From the NCBI GenBank assembly GCA_008975185.1, contig BFAU01000134.1, forward strand, positions 1-16,195: a stretch of DNA of 16,195 nt. The letters are read 5' to 3'. The notes below the pieces were generated by a model. The model worked only from the letters and a program-made list of their open reading frames with translations. It was not told the DNA's origin and did not search any database. Positions 6,945 through 16,195 of the stretch are shown piece by piece; positions within the stretch are counted from its first letter, which is position 1; every line of letters starts with the position of its first letter. This DNA comes from a bacterium MnTg04 (GTDB taxonomy: Bacteria; Pseudomonadota; Gammaproteobacteria; Steroidobacterales; MnTg04). The position numbers and the translations under genes are program-made.

Positions 6945-8271
6945 ACGTCCGCGATCGGGTGAAAAAGCCTGTCTGATTTACGTAGGCCTCGGTAGATCGC
7001 TTAGCGATCACGATACCGATGAATTCAGGGCGTTGGCCGAATCCGCTGGCGCCGTGGTCGTCGATGAACTCAAGATCAACAGGGCCTCACCGGCGTCCCG
7101 ATATCTGCTCGGTTCGGGGAAGGTGGAGGAAATCCGCAATGCGGTCAAAGCGACCGGCGCCGAACTCGTTTTGTTTGGCGTAGCCCTCAGGCCGTCGCAG
7201 GAAAGAAACCTGGAAAAAGCGGTCGAATGCCGCGTGCTGGATCGTACCGGGCTAATCCTGGATATTTTCGCCAACCGCGCGCGCAGTTCGGAAGGTAAAC
7301 TGCAAGTTGAACTGGCGCAGCTCCGGCATATGTCGACCCGCCTGGTTCGCGGATGGACTCATCTGGAAAGGCAAAAAGGCGGTATCGGCCTGCGCGGCCC
7401 CGGCGAAACCCAGCTGGAGACCGATCGTCGTTTGCTGGCTGTCCGGATAAAGCAACTGCGCAGACGCCTCGAAAAAGTCCGTAAAAGACGGGCGATGAGC
7501 AGGCGTAACCGCAAGCGATCCGGAGTGCCGACCGTTGCACTGGTTGGCTATACCAATGCCGGCAAGTCGACGCTCTTTAACGCGCTGACCGCGGAGGCCG
7601 TTTACACCGCCGATCAATTGTTTGCGACCCTCGATCCGACGATGCGTCGCTATCGACTCGGCCGCTCGGGAGAAATCGTGCTGGCGGATACGGTCGGTTT
7701 TGTGGGGGATCTGCCGCACGAACTGGTTGCCGCTTTCCGCTCGACATTGCTGGAAACGCGCGAGGCTGACTTACTTTTGCATATCATCGATGCGGCGGAC
7801 CCGTGGCGCGATGAGAAAGAGCGGGCCGTCAACGAGGTCCTGGAGGAGATCGGCGCTGGTCGAGTGCCGCAAATCAGGGTTTTTAACAAGATTGATCTGT
7901 CGGGGCAGCCGGCGAGGCTGGACAGCTCCAGCGAAGGCGATAAAGCCAGGGTGTGGCTGTCATCGGTCAGTGGTGAAGGATTGGATTTGCTGGCAGAGTC
8001 CCTGCAGATTCATTTTCGGAGTAGGCTGGTACACGGCGCACTCGAGCTGACTGCGGCCCAGGCCGGTGTGCGGGCCCGACTTTACGAGCTGCAAGGCGTG
8101 GTGGCGGAAAGTTGTCTTGACGATGGTGGCTGCAGGCTGGAAATCGAGTTGCCGAGGATTGAATTGGAACGTTTGTGCAAGCAACATGAGCTCGATCCGG
8201 GTTGCCTGAAGATATTTTCTTGTGAACCGAACGAAGGCTTTCTACAATTGCGCGCCGGTGGCGTGCGCTAA
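6937..8271 (+). CDS. hflX: Ribosome-associated GTPase HflX
   Basis: HflX is a translational GTPase that binds the 50S subunit and splits stalled or inactive 70S ribosomes. The 444-residue protein has the N-terminal HflX domain with GSGKVEEI (59-66), GGIGLRGPGETQLETDRR (148-165) and a basic coiled linker (about 168-195). The G domain has G1 GYTNAGKS (204-211), G3 DTVG (251-254) and G4 NKID (317-320), and a C-terminal domain follows. Length is near the family norm. The start is unusual: a stop at 6916-6918 closes the frame upstream, TTG 6937 is the only usual start codon before the conserved [10 protein letters not shown], and no clear ribosome binding site precedes it. Coupling to hfq through the ORF at 6915-6944 is possible. 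hflK follows after 22 bp. Confidence 0.95.
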   Translation: MIERPRSGEKACLIYVGLGRSLSDHDTDEFRALAESAGAVVVDELKINRASPASRYLLGSGKVEEIRNAVKATGAELVLFGVALRPSQERNLEKAVECRVLDRTGLILDIFANRARSSEGKLQVELAQLRHMSTRLVRGWTHLERQKGGIGLRGPGETQLETDRRLLAVRIKQLRRRLEKVRKRRAMSRRNRKRSGVPTVALVGYTNAGKSTLFNALTAEAVYTADQLFATLDPTMRRYRLGRSGEIVLADTVGFVGDLPHELVAAFRSTLLETREADLLLHIIDAADPWRDEKERAVNEVLEEIGAGRVPQIRVFNKIDLSGQPARLDSSSEGDKARVWLSSVSGEGLDLLAESLQIHFRSRLVHGALELTAAQAGVRARLYELQGVVAESCLDDGGCRLEIELPRIELERLCKQHELDPGCLKIFSCEPNEGFLQLRAGGVR

Positions 8272-8293
8272 AAAAATTCAGGAGTGAAGTGGT

Positions 8294-9415
8294 ATGGCTT
8301 GGAATGACTCTGGAAATGGCAAGAGTCCGTGGAACCAGGGATCCGATCAGGGTCCGCCGGACCTGGACGAAGTCGTAAAAAAGATGCAGGAGCGCCTGGG
8401 CAGCCTGTTCGGTGGCAGTGGCGGCGGTAAGAGCAGTGGCAACGGTCCCGGTGGCTTTAGCCTGGGGTTTATCGCGGCATTGGTACTGGGCGCCTTGCTG
8501 GCGACCGGTTTTTACAAGATCAATGCGCCGGAGCAGGGCGTCGTCATGCGTTTTGGCCAGTATCAGGCGACCACCCTGCCAGGATTGCACTGGCGGATTC
8601 CGCTGATCGATAAAGTCGTCAAAGTCAACATCGCCAGTACCGAGGAGTACCATCACCAGACCCAGATGCTGACCGCCGATGAGAATATCGTCGCTATCGA
8701 GCTGTCGGTGCAATACCGGCGCAGCGATGCCAAGGCCTGGGCCTTCAATGTCAGGAATCCAGCCCTGTCTCTTTCCGAAGTCAGCCAGAGCGCGATTCGC
8801 GAAGTGGTGGGCACCAGCAGCGCGCAAAAGGTCATGGGTTTCGGCCGGGCCGAGATCGTGGACAGGACCAAGCAGCTGCTGCAAGAAACGCTGGATCAGT
8901 ATGCCACCGGGATACAGATCATGGTCGTCAACCTGGTGAACGCGACCCCGCCGGCCCAGGTCCAGGCAGCGGTGGATGACGCGACCCGGGCGCGCGAAGA
9001 CCATGAACGTATGATTCTCGAAGCGCAATCCTACGAAAACGACATCCTGCCCAGGGCCCGCGGTGAAGCGGTCAGGCAGATCCAGGATGCCGAAGGACAC
9101 AAGGCCCGCGTGGTGGCGGATGCCGACGGCGAAACCAGCCGTTTCCTGGCCCTGCTGGCCGAGTACCACCAGGCGCCGGAGGTGACCAGGAAACGACTTT
9201 ACCTGGAAACGATCCAGGAAGTTTACGGCTCGGTCAGCAAGGTATTTATCGACGCGGCCGGCAGCGGGAGCCTGCTGTATCTGCCGATTGACAAACTCAT
9301 GGAGCAGCGCCGTCAGGGAGCGAGCGGCTCGATCAGCTTCGGTCCTGCGGCCGAAAGCAGTGGTCAGCCTTCGCAACGGGATACTGACCGGACCAGCGGG
9401 AGGACACGGCGATGA
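8294..9415 (+). CDS. hflK: FtsH protease modulator HflK (SPFH/band 7)
   Basis: HflK forms with HflC a large inner-membrane cage around the FtsH protease and modulates its access to membrane substrates. The 373-residue protein has a Gly/Ser-rich cytoplasmic N-terminus (1-54) containing PPDLDEVVKKMQERL (21-35), one transmembrane helix (about 56-73) and a periplasmic SPFH domain from about 76 (APEQGVVMRFGQY). A helical stretch rich in Arg, Glu and Ala (about 209-300) follows, and then LLYLPIDKL (317-325), typical of HflK. The ATG has CAGGAG (8279-8284) nine bases upstream. The stop overlaps the hflC start (ATGA), matching the equal need for both partners. Confidence 0.97.
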   Translation: MAWNDSGNGKSPWNQGSDQGPPDLDEVVKKMQERLGSLFGGSGGGKSSGNGPGGFSLGFIAALVLGALLATGFYKINAPEQGVVMRFGQYQATTLPGLHWRIPLIDKVVKVNIASTEEYHHQTQMLTADENIVAIELSVQYRRSDAKAWAFNVRNPALSLSEVSQSAIREVVGTSSAQKVMGFGRAEIVDRTKQLLQETLDQYATGIQIMVVNLVNATPPAQVQAAVDDATRAREDHERMILEAQSYENDILPRARGEAVRQIQDAEGHKARVVADADGETSRFLALLAEYHQAPEVTRKRLYLETIQEVYGSVSKVFIDAAGSGSLLYLPIDKLMEQRRQGASGSISFGPAAESSGQPSQRDTDRTSGRTRR

Positions 9416-10281
9416 ATTTTAAAGGAATTGGCAGCGTCATCGCGTTGCTGGTCGCTGCGCTGGTTGCCAGTATGTCTTTCTTTACGGTCTCGGAAACCGA
9501 ACTGGCGCTGAAACTCCGCTTCGGTGAAATTATCCAAGCCGACTACGAGCCAGGCCTGCATTTCAAGTGGCCGATCGAAAACGTACTGAAGTTCGAAAAG
9601 CGCCTGATGACGGTCGACACCCGGCCGGAGCGGTTTTTGACCGGCGGCACGAAGTACGTGCTGATCGATTTCTTCGTCAAATGGCGCATCATCGATGTCG
9701 ATCTTTTCTATCGGGCTACCGGTGGCAGCGAGCCGATTGCGGTCACGCGCCTGCTTTCGATCATTACCGATGGCCTGCGCAAGGCGGTTGCGGAAAGAAG
9801 CATCCAGCAACTGGTGTCCGCAGAGCGCTCTGATTTTATGGAGGGCATGCTGGTCTCCACGAGGGAAATTTCGTCGGAACTGGGTATCGATTTGATCGAT
9901 GTCCGGGTCAAGCGTATCGATCTGCCCGATGAAGTCAGCGGGTCGGTGTTTGAGCGCATGCGGCAAGAGAGAGTCCGTATCGCCAAGCAACTCAGGGCCG
10001 AAGGCGCGGAGCGTTCCGAGGAAATCAAATCGAATGCCGATCGCGAAAGAACCATTTTGCTGGCCGAGGCTTACAAACAGTCGGAAATCATCCGTGGCGA
10101 GGGCGACGCCGAGGCCGCTGCGATTTATGCCGGGGCTTACGGTCAGGATGCGGAGTTTTATTCTTTCCACCGCAGTCTGCAGGCATATCGATCCGCTTTC
10201 AACGGACATGGCGACCTGCTGGTCCTGGACCCGGACAGCGAGTTTTTCGATTATCTGAAGTCATCCGACGGAAAAAAATAA
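9412..10281 (+). CDS. hflC: FtsH protease modulator HflC (SPFH/band 7)
   Basis: HflC is the partner of HflK in the membrane complex that regulates FtsH. The 289-residue protein has an N-terminal transmembrane helix (about 6-24) and an SPFH domain beginning VSETELALKLRFGEII (26-41), with KLRFGEI and the PGLHFKWP turn (47-54). A long charged helix (about 181-225) leads to GEGDAEAAAIYAGAYGQD (219-236) and DPDSEFFDYL (273-282), the standard HflC ending. The start overlaps the hflK stop by four bases and has its own GGGAGGA (9398-9404). The C-terminus is slightly shorter than in E. coli. A small membrane protein gene follows after 27 bp. Confidence 0.97.
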   Translation: MNFKGIGSVIALLVAALVASMSFFTVSETELALKLRFGEIIQADYEPGLHFKWPIENVLKFEKRLMTVDTRPERFLTGGTKYVLIDFFVKWRIIDVDLFYRATGGSEPIAVTRLLSIITDGLRKAVAERSIQQLVSAERSDFMEGMLVSTREISSELGIDLIDVRVKRIDLPDEVSGSVFERMRQERVRIAKQLRAEGAERSEEIKSNADRERTILLAEAYKQSEIIRGEGDAEAAAIYAGAYGQDAEFYSFHRSLQAYRSAFNGHGDLLVLDPDSEFFDYLKSSDGKK

Positions 10282-10308
10282 GCCCGGGATTCATTCAGGA
10301 ACTGACAG

Positions 10309-10497
10309 ATGCAGTGGTCGGATTTGCTGGCGGCGTTCGCGCTGGTCCTGGTGATCGAGGGCCTGCTGCCTTTTGCCAACCCACGATCGGCGCAACGGCT
10401 ATACCAGCAGTTGTCGGCGGCTCCGGCAGAGTTCTTGAGACGCATCGGTCTGGTCAGCATCGTCCTGGGCCTGCTGATTCTCTACTTCGTAAGATAA
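10309..10497 (+). CDS. DUF2065 small inner-membrane protein (YjeT family)
   Basis: This 62-residue protein belongs to the DUF2065/YjeT family found between hflC and purA in many gammaproteobacteria; its function is not known. Two hydrophobic segments are visible: LLAAFALVLVIEGLLPFA (6-23) and IGLVSIVLGLLILYFV (46-61), joined by a short basic loop with NPRSAQRLYQQL (24-35). The family pattern of an E-G-x-x-P turn after the first helix and an R-x-x-G before the second is kept. CAGGA (10296-10300) lies eight bases before the ATG. It is probably co-transcribed with hflKC and purA. Confidence 0.9.
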   Translation: MQWSDLLAAFALVLVIEGLLPFANPRSAQRLYQQLSAAPAEFLRRIGLVSIVLGLLILYFVR

Positions 10498-12892
<2,395 letters not shown>

Positions 12893-12957
12893 GGCTGGCC
12901 CTTGCGTTCATTGACGAGGTCTCGGCCGATGGGGCAGACCGCATCACCATGCTGCGA

Positions 12958-12963
12958 ATCATA
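12958..12963 (-). promoter_or_regulatory. Weak -10-like box upstream of the AI-2E-family gene
   Basis: On the minus strand this reads TATGAT, a 5/6 match to TATAAT, about 65 bp before the start codon in the 106-bp gap. No -35 of any quality was found 16-18 bp upstream. It is the only candidate for a separate promoter in this gap, which also contains a weak GGTCT/AGACC inverted repeat (12919-12940) without a T-run. Confidence 0.2.
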
Positions 12964-12998
12964 CGCAGGCCAGGCGGACGAGAACAGCCCGCCGCGGA

Positions 12999-14183
12999 TC
13001 AGGTATCCGTCTCTTTCCCGAGGGGCGGAGCACTCTCGGCGCTTGGTCCCCGTGGAAGCATGTTTCTGGCGCCGGTCAACGAATCGAATGCGCTTCTCAT
13101 GATCCAGGCCTGGGCGGCAGGAATGCTGTCCCATTGCCCCGGGTCGCGAGCCGTCGCGGCTTCCAGCAGAACTCTTTCGAGAAAGCGGCTGGCAATTTTG
13201 CACCGCCCCTTGAGCCGGTAGAGAATTTGGTAACTCGCCCCTTCATAAATCCGGAAACAGGCAAGCGGGTTTCCTTCGTTGTAAACCACGGCACCGGACC
13301 TGATGGCGTTGTTAATTACCGAATCGATCAATGACAAATCGTCGCCGCTGCACTGTGCCTCTAAACCCGGGCGCATTTCGTCCAGTTCCGTTTTCAGATC
13401 GGCAATCCGCTCCCGCACTTTTTTCAGGTCCTGTTCCGCAGGCCTGTTTTTGGCAGCCGCAACCATCGTTTGCAAGATATTTGCCGGAATCGCCAGGTGC
13501 ACTGGCCGGCCGGCACGCACAAACGAAGTCAGCATACCGATCACTTCTCCATCCATGTTCAGGACAGGCCCGCCATTCATGCCCGGGCTAAAATCGTTGG
13601 AGATTTGCAGCAACTCGTCGGTGCCGCGATGCTTGAACCGGGATACAATTTTTCCCTGCGACAATGTGACGTTGACGCCCTTGGGGCTGCCAATCGCGAT
13701 GATTTCTTCACCGATTCTTGCCGACCGCGCCTCGTCAGGATACAGCGGTAGCGGAACGCCGGCGTCGCTGCGCAGCAGGGCGACCCCCCAGTGTGAATCG
13801 GTCAGCGCAACCAACTCGAGTTCCTCGGTCAGTTCGTCCGCCAGCAACATTTCAATACGCACAGTCCCATCAAGAATTTTCAGATTGGTGGCGATCAGGC
13901 CGTCCTCGGACACGACAAATCCGCTGCCGATGTTGCGCAGTCCGTCATTGGCTCCGTAGGCCAGGAGAGTGACGACCGATGGTCTCGCGCTGTCGAGAAT
14001 CTCCCACAATGCATCGTCGATCTCGCCGCCGTCCGGCTTTTGCGCCGATGATGGCGATGCGAGAAAAAGCAACGGTATGATCCCTAAAAGAAACGAAAAT
14101 CCTTTTGCACAGTGTTGGGTCATTCCATTTATCCTGGCTGGCTGCAGACTGCTGTTCGACAACGCCTTGCGCCGTGAATTCAT
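12999..14183 (-). CDS. Exported HtrA/trypsin-fold protein with all three catalytic residues replaced (predicted pseudoprotease)
   Basis: The 394-residue protein has a hydrophobic export signal (about 28-47, ending SPSSAQ) and a trypsin-like two-barrel domain (about 55-235) readable by HtrA landmarks. GSGFVVSEDGLIATN (86-100) is the stretch before the catalytic His, HWGVALLR (131-138) is the Asp region, and SPGMNGGPVLNMDGEVIGM (199-217) is the Ser loop. The usual TNxHV, TDLALL and GNSGGP have become TNLKI, WGVALL and GMNGGP, so His is K102, Asp is G133 and Ser is N203. Proteolysis by the serine mechanism is therefore not expected; a binding, scaffolding or regulatory role is inferred. A short coiled coil (about 240-262) leads to an unrecognised C-terminal domain (about 265-394) with Cys at 268, 299 and 318; no PDZ domain is evident. 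The start overlaps the M48 stop (ATGA) and has AAGGAAG upstream. Met21 (14123) is an alternative start with a neater signal peptide. Confidence 0.85.
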   Translation of the reverse strand: MNSRRKALSNSSLQPARINGMTQHCAKGFSFLLGIIPLLFLASPSSAQKPDGGEIDDALWEILDSARPSVVTLLAYGANDGLRNIGSGFVVSEDGLIATNLKILDGTVRIEMLLADELTEELELVALTDSHWGVALLRSDAGVPLPLYPDEARSARIGEEIIAIGSPKGVNVTLSQGKIVSRFKHRGTDELLQISNDFSPGMNGGPVLNMDGEVIGMLTSFVRAGRPVHLAIPANILQTMVAAAKNRPAEQDLKKVRERIADLKTELDEMRPGLEAQCSGDDLSLIDSVINNAIRSGAVVYNEGNPLACFRIYEGASYQILYRLKGRCKIASRFLERVLLEAATARDPGQWDSIPAAQAWIMRSAFDSLTGARNMLPRGPSAESAPPLGKETDT

Positions 14184-15673
14184 CTGACTTCCTTGATTAT
14201 TTTTCCGGCTACCGGTTCGCCATCTGGATAGGCCCTGTTCAGCAGGCGCAGCTGATCCTCGGCATGCGAACCGATAACCGAATTTTCTGCCAGGCTTGCA
14301 AAGCTTGATTTTCCATCCGCACGATGCAGCGATATGACCGGTAGCCTGGCCGCGCGAAAGTCTGCGTCATTCATTCGGTCGAAACTGAAGATGGCTTTGA
14401 TGAATTCCGGATCTGCAGCGATTTTGCGGCGATCGTTTCTACCCGCCCCGGCGAATATGAATCCGACTCTTCTTTTTGGATCCGCGATAAATGCGTAGCG
14501 AACTGGCCGTTTGCCGTACGCGGACTCCGAATAATCGGCAATCGCGAGGAAGGACGGTAAACCATCGATCGTGATGTTGCTCGAATCGCGGATATTTCTG
14601 GCGCCCATTTGCTGACGAAGAATGGTTTTTGGCACCACGCGTTTCGGGATTGGCAACGCGCTGAAAAAAAGCGCAGCGTTGCCATCCGGCGACGTCGCGA
14701 TGACTTCGTCGTTGCGGTTGCTGATCGCCCACCCCTCCGGGAACGTGACTTTGATGCCGAGTCCGAGGTCGTAAAACTTGTGGGCCCGGATAACACGGTT
14801 GCCGCGGGATTCGCCGAATACCAAACCATTGATCCGGCTGAGGTAAGCTTCCGCGTTTACCAGGGCATCCGGCCTGACCTGCAGTTTGTCAGCCGCACCG
14901 ACGACCTCCTTTAGCCTGGTGTCATTGTCGGGGTGGGTGGCAAAAACACCGTGATAAACTTGTGCCTCGCGTCCTTCCTGGCGTGCTCTTTCAACCTCGA
15001 ACAGCTCCTTTTGCTTCATTACCCGGAGCACATCGATGATGGATTCCGGGTCATAACCGGCTTTCGCCATATATTCCGCGCCCAATCCGTCAGCCTGCAG
15101 TTCGGCCTTCCTGCCAAAACCGCTCAACAAGGCGCCGCCGACGTAACTGGTCAGCACGCTTCCCGATTGCAACGGTGTGAGCATCCCGGCGACCGCAGAG
15201 AGTGTTTTGAGGATCGATGATTTGCCGTGCTGCCTGACCGCGTGGCGCGCTGTGACATGAGCGATTTCATGGCCGACGATGGCGGCAAGCTCAGCCTCCG
15301 AATCCAGATAGGCCATGATTCCGCGGGTGATATAGATATATCCGCCAGGCGTCGCAAACGCGTTGACCTGGTCGTCGTCAAGAACGGTAAAACGGTACCT
15401 GATGTTTGGCCGATGACTCACTGCGGCCAGTTTCTGGCCGATGTCGTTGACATAGTTTTGCAGTCTCTGATCCTGGTAAATGCCGAACTGCCGGATGATC
15501 TGCGGGTGTAGCCGGGCGCCGAGCTGAAGCTCATCTTCTTCAGACATCAGGACAAAATCGGAGCCACCGGTCGGATTGGATGCGCAAGATGACAATATCA
15601 GTCCCGCCATCGCCACCAGCAACGCCAGGCAAGCGGGTCTTCGAAAGATTCCTGTTGGCGATTTTCTGTGCAT
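14180..15673 (-). CDS. M48-family metalloprotease lipoprotein with LysM-like C-terminus
   Basis: This is a predicted envelope zinc metalloprotease of the M48 family, which includes BepA and LoiP, involved in outer-membrane protein quality control in E. coli. The 497-residue protein has a lipoprotein signal with lipobox LSSC (27-30, lipidated C30). Its M48 domain has HEIAH (135-139, zinc ligands H135 and H139, catalytic E136) and ELQAD (191-195), with E191 as third ligand. FATHPDNDTRL (254-264) is the usual M48 ending. From about 300 the protein has an unassigned domain, and the last 50 residues (SLHRADGKSSFASLAENS, then EDQLRLLNRAYPDGEPVAGKIIKEV) resemble the LysM-like tails of some M48 lipoproteins. 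No BepA-type TPR repeat is evident. ATG 15673 is chosen for the signal peptide and AGGAAG upstream; the open frame extends to 15919 without support. The stop overlaps the next gene (ATGA). Confidence 0.93.
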   Translation of the reverse strand: MHRKSPTGIFRRPACLALLVAMAGLILSSCASNPTGGSDFVLMSEEDELQLGARLHPQIIRQFGIYQDQRLQNYVNDIGQKLAAVSHRPNIRYRFTVLDDDQVNAFATPGGYIYITRGIMAYLDSEAELAAIVGHEIAHVTARHAVRQHGKSSILKTLSAVAGMLTPLQSGSVLTSYVGGALLSGFGRKAELQADGLGAEYMAKAGYDPESIIDVLRVMKQKELFEVERARQEGREAQVYHGVFATHPDNDTRLKEVVGAADKLQVRPDALVNAEAYLSRINGLVFGESRGNRVIRAHKFYDLGLGIKVTFPEGWAISNRNDEVIATSPDGNAALFFSALPIPKRVVPKTILRQQMGARNIRDSSNITIDGLPSFLAIADYSESAYGKRPVRYAFIADPKRRVGFIFAGAGRNDRRKIAADPEFIKAIFSFDRMNDADFRAARLPVISLHRADGKSSFASLAENSVIGSHAEDQLRLLNRAYPDGEPVAGKIIKEVR

Positions 15674-15742
15674 GTTTACCGTCTTCCTGTTTGGACCGTA
15701 TAGGATTCGATCAGTTGCCCGCGCCAGTGGCCTGACCTTGAA

Positions 15743-15748
15743 ACTATA
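15743..15748 (-). promoter_or_regulatory. Possible -10 box for the M48-pseudoprotease operon
   Basis: On the minus strand this reads TATAGT (5/6 match), about 70 bp before the M48 start codon. TTGATG lies upstream at 15769-15764 with a short 15-bp spacer. Initiation near 15736 would give a leader of about 63 nt. Confidence 0.3.
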
Positions 15749-15838
15749 CCGGGGCGGTCTGCTCATCAAGTGGCAGTCAGCCCTGTTCCTGGTGCCGGCC
15801 GACCGCAGGTGAGTGTGGCGCAAAGTCGTATCGCTTGC

Positions 15839-15880
15839 CTCCGGGGAGCACGGTAGTGTAATAAGGAGGGTGCCCCGGAG
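15839..15880. repeat. Long inverted repeat with an AAGGAGG in its loop
   Basis: CTCCGGGG (15839-15846) and CCCCGGAG (15873-15880) are exact reverse complements. A further CAC/GTG (15849-15851 with 15870-15872) extends the stem beyond a two-base bulge, leaving an 18-base loop. The loop holds AAGGAGG (15863-15869), a perfect Shine-Dalgarno core on the plus strand. No T-run follows on either strand, so it is not a typical terminator. Its function is unknown; a structured RNA leader or a protein-binding site is possible. Confidence 0.55.
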
Positions 15881-16017
15881 TGGAGCGTCGGGCATAATGT
15901 CGCGCTGCAGCATGAGCAACTTTGAACTTTTGCGTTACTCGGCGGGTCATTTTAATTAACGGGAGAAACAGGCTTTGCCAGCCATCAACCGAAAACGTCG
16001 ATAGCGAGGAGCAGGTC

Positions 16018-16195
16018 GTGGAGAGAATGTTAAAATTGGTATCAGCGTCGACCATCTTTGCAGGTGCAGTGCTTGTTGCGGGCTGTGCCACCAGCACGGT
16101 CCCGTTCGAACCGACCCTAAAACAGGAAGTCACCGCGCAAACCCAGGTAGAAACCGAGGTGCGCGAAGTCACAGGATCGCGTATCAAGCGCACGG
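16018..16195 (+). CDS. Predicted outer-membrane lipoprotein with VTGSRIKR motif (partial, 3' end missing)
   Basis: The first 59 residues are present and the gene runs off the window. GTG 16018 is chosen because AGGAG (16007-16011) lies six bases upstream; ATG 16027 is in frame but fifteen bases from it. The N-terminus is a lipoprotein signal: basic start, hydrophobic core SASTIFAGAVLVAG and lipobox VAGC with C23. Ala at +2 gives no retention signal, so outer-membrane sorting is expected. The mature part is charged (many Glu, Gln and Thr) and reaches EVTGSRIKRT at 50-59. That motif is well known just after the signal peptide or plug start of TonB-dependent receptors in Xanthomonadales-like bacteria, but here it sits in a lipoprotein. 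I do not recognise the family, and no function is assigned. Confidence 0.75.
   Translation, partial: MERMLKLVSASTIFAGAVLVAGCATSTVPFEPTLKQEVTAQTQVETEVREVTGSRIKRT

Larger units (their letters stand above)
15674..16017 (+). other. 344-bp non-coding gap between the divergent M48 and lipoprotein genes
   Basis: No convincing gene was found here. On the minus strand it should hold the M48 promoter (candidate at 15743-15748). On the plus strand TTTAAT (15951-15956) is a possible -10 for the lipoprotein gene, with only poor -35 matches. A long hairpin lies at 15839-15880. A 20-codon ORF (15897-15959, beginning MSRCSMSNFELL) has GGAG eleven bases upstream but no other support. The gap is probably a two-way regulatory region. 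Confidence 0.5.

Noticed and set aside
7967..9376. A 469-codon antisense frame across hflX and hflK
   Set aside because: Both genes underneath are certain from motifs; the antisense translation has no domain signal.
12919..12940. GGTCT/AGACC inverted repeat as a terminator after the pseudoprotease
   Set aside because: The stem is only five pairs with a 12-base loop and no T-run.
15674..15919. Upstream extension of the M48 frame by 82 codons
   Set aside because: It would bury the lipoprotein signal peptide; ATG 15673 has its own AGGAAG and a clear lipobox.
15777..16193. A 138-codon minus-strand frame opposite the lipoprotein gene
   Set aside because: It lies antisense to a gene with a strong ribosome binding site and lipobox, spans the hairpin, and shows no recognisable domain.

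Overview
The window reads as chromosome of a free-living gammaproteobacterium of roughly 60% GC. The main evidence is the unbroken plus-strand run nnr-tsaE-amiB-mutL-miaA-hfq-hflX-hflK-hflC-DUF2065-purA with queG divergent at its head, a gene order typical of the class. A MutL with an intact endonuclease motif argues for a lineage without MutH (unlike E. coli). The VTGSRIKR-type motif in the last gene hints at a Xanthomonadales/Steroidobacterales/Woeseiales-like relative, but that placement is inference. No mobile element, phage gene, tRNA, rRNA or CRISPR array was seen.

Region 1 (1-2253): a truncated queG (queuosine tRNA modification) on the minus strand is divergent from nnr (repair of hydrated NAD(P)H) and tsaE (t6A tRNA modification). 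The 26-bp gap between the queG and nnr start codons holds an 8-bp palindrome, ATTATAAT, that reads as a -10 box in both directions. Neither gene has a Shine-Dalgarno sequence, so leaderless divergent transcription is a reasonable hypothesis.

Region 2 (2254-6508): an AT-rich 145-bp gap with a perfect inverted repeat and a plausible promoter precedes amiB (septal peptidoglycan amidase with LysM). A strong intrinsic terminator then sits directly in front of the mutL ribosome binding site. mutL and miaA overlap by ATGA.

Region 3 (6509-11820): hfq has its own probable extended -10 promoter and an A-rich ARN-repeat translation start that could let Hfq bind its own message. hflX begins with TTG and no good ribosome binding site, behind a nine-codon ORF that overlaps the hfq stop. 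hflK and hflC (modulators of FtsH) overlap by ATGA and are followed by a small DUF2065 membrane protein and purA. The 3' end of purA overlaps the next, convergent gene by 26 bp.

Region 4 (11795-16195): three minus-strand envelope genes. A lipoprotein M48 metalloprotease is translationally coupled (ATGA) to an exported HtrA/trypsin-fold protein in which all three catalytic positions are replaced (His to Lys, Asp to Gly, Ser to Asn), so it is probably a pseudoprotease with an unrecognised C-terminal domain. An AI-2E/PerM-family permease follows. A 344-bp non-coding gap with a long hairpin separates these from a truncated plus-strand lipoprotein carrying a VTGSRIKR motif normally seen at the N-terminus of TonB-dependent receptors. 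The M48-pseudoprotease pair and this lipoprotein are the least ordinary parts of the window.
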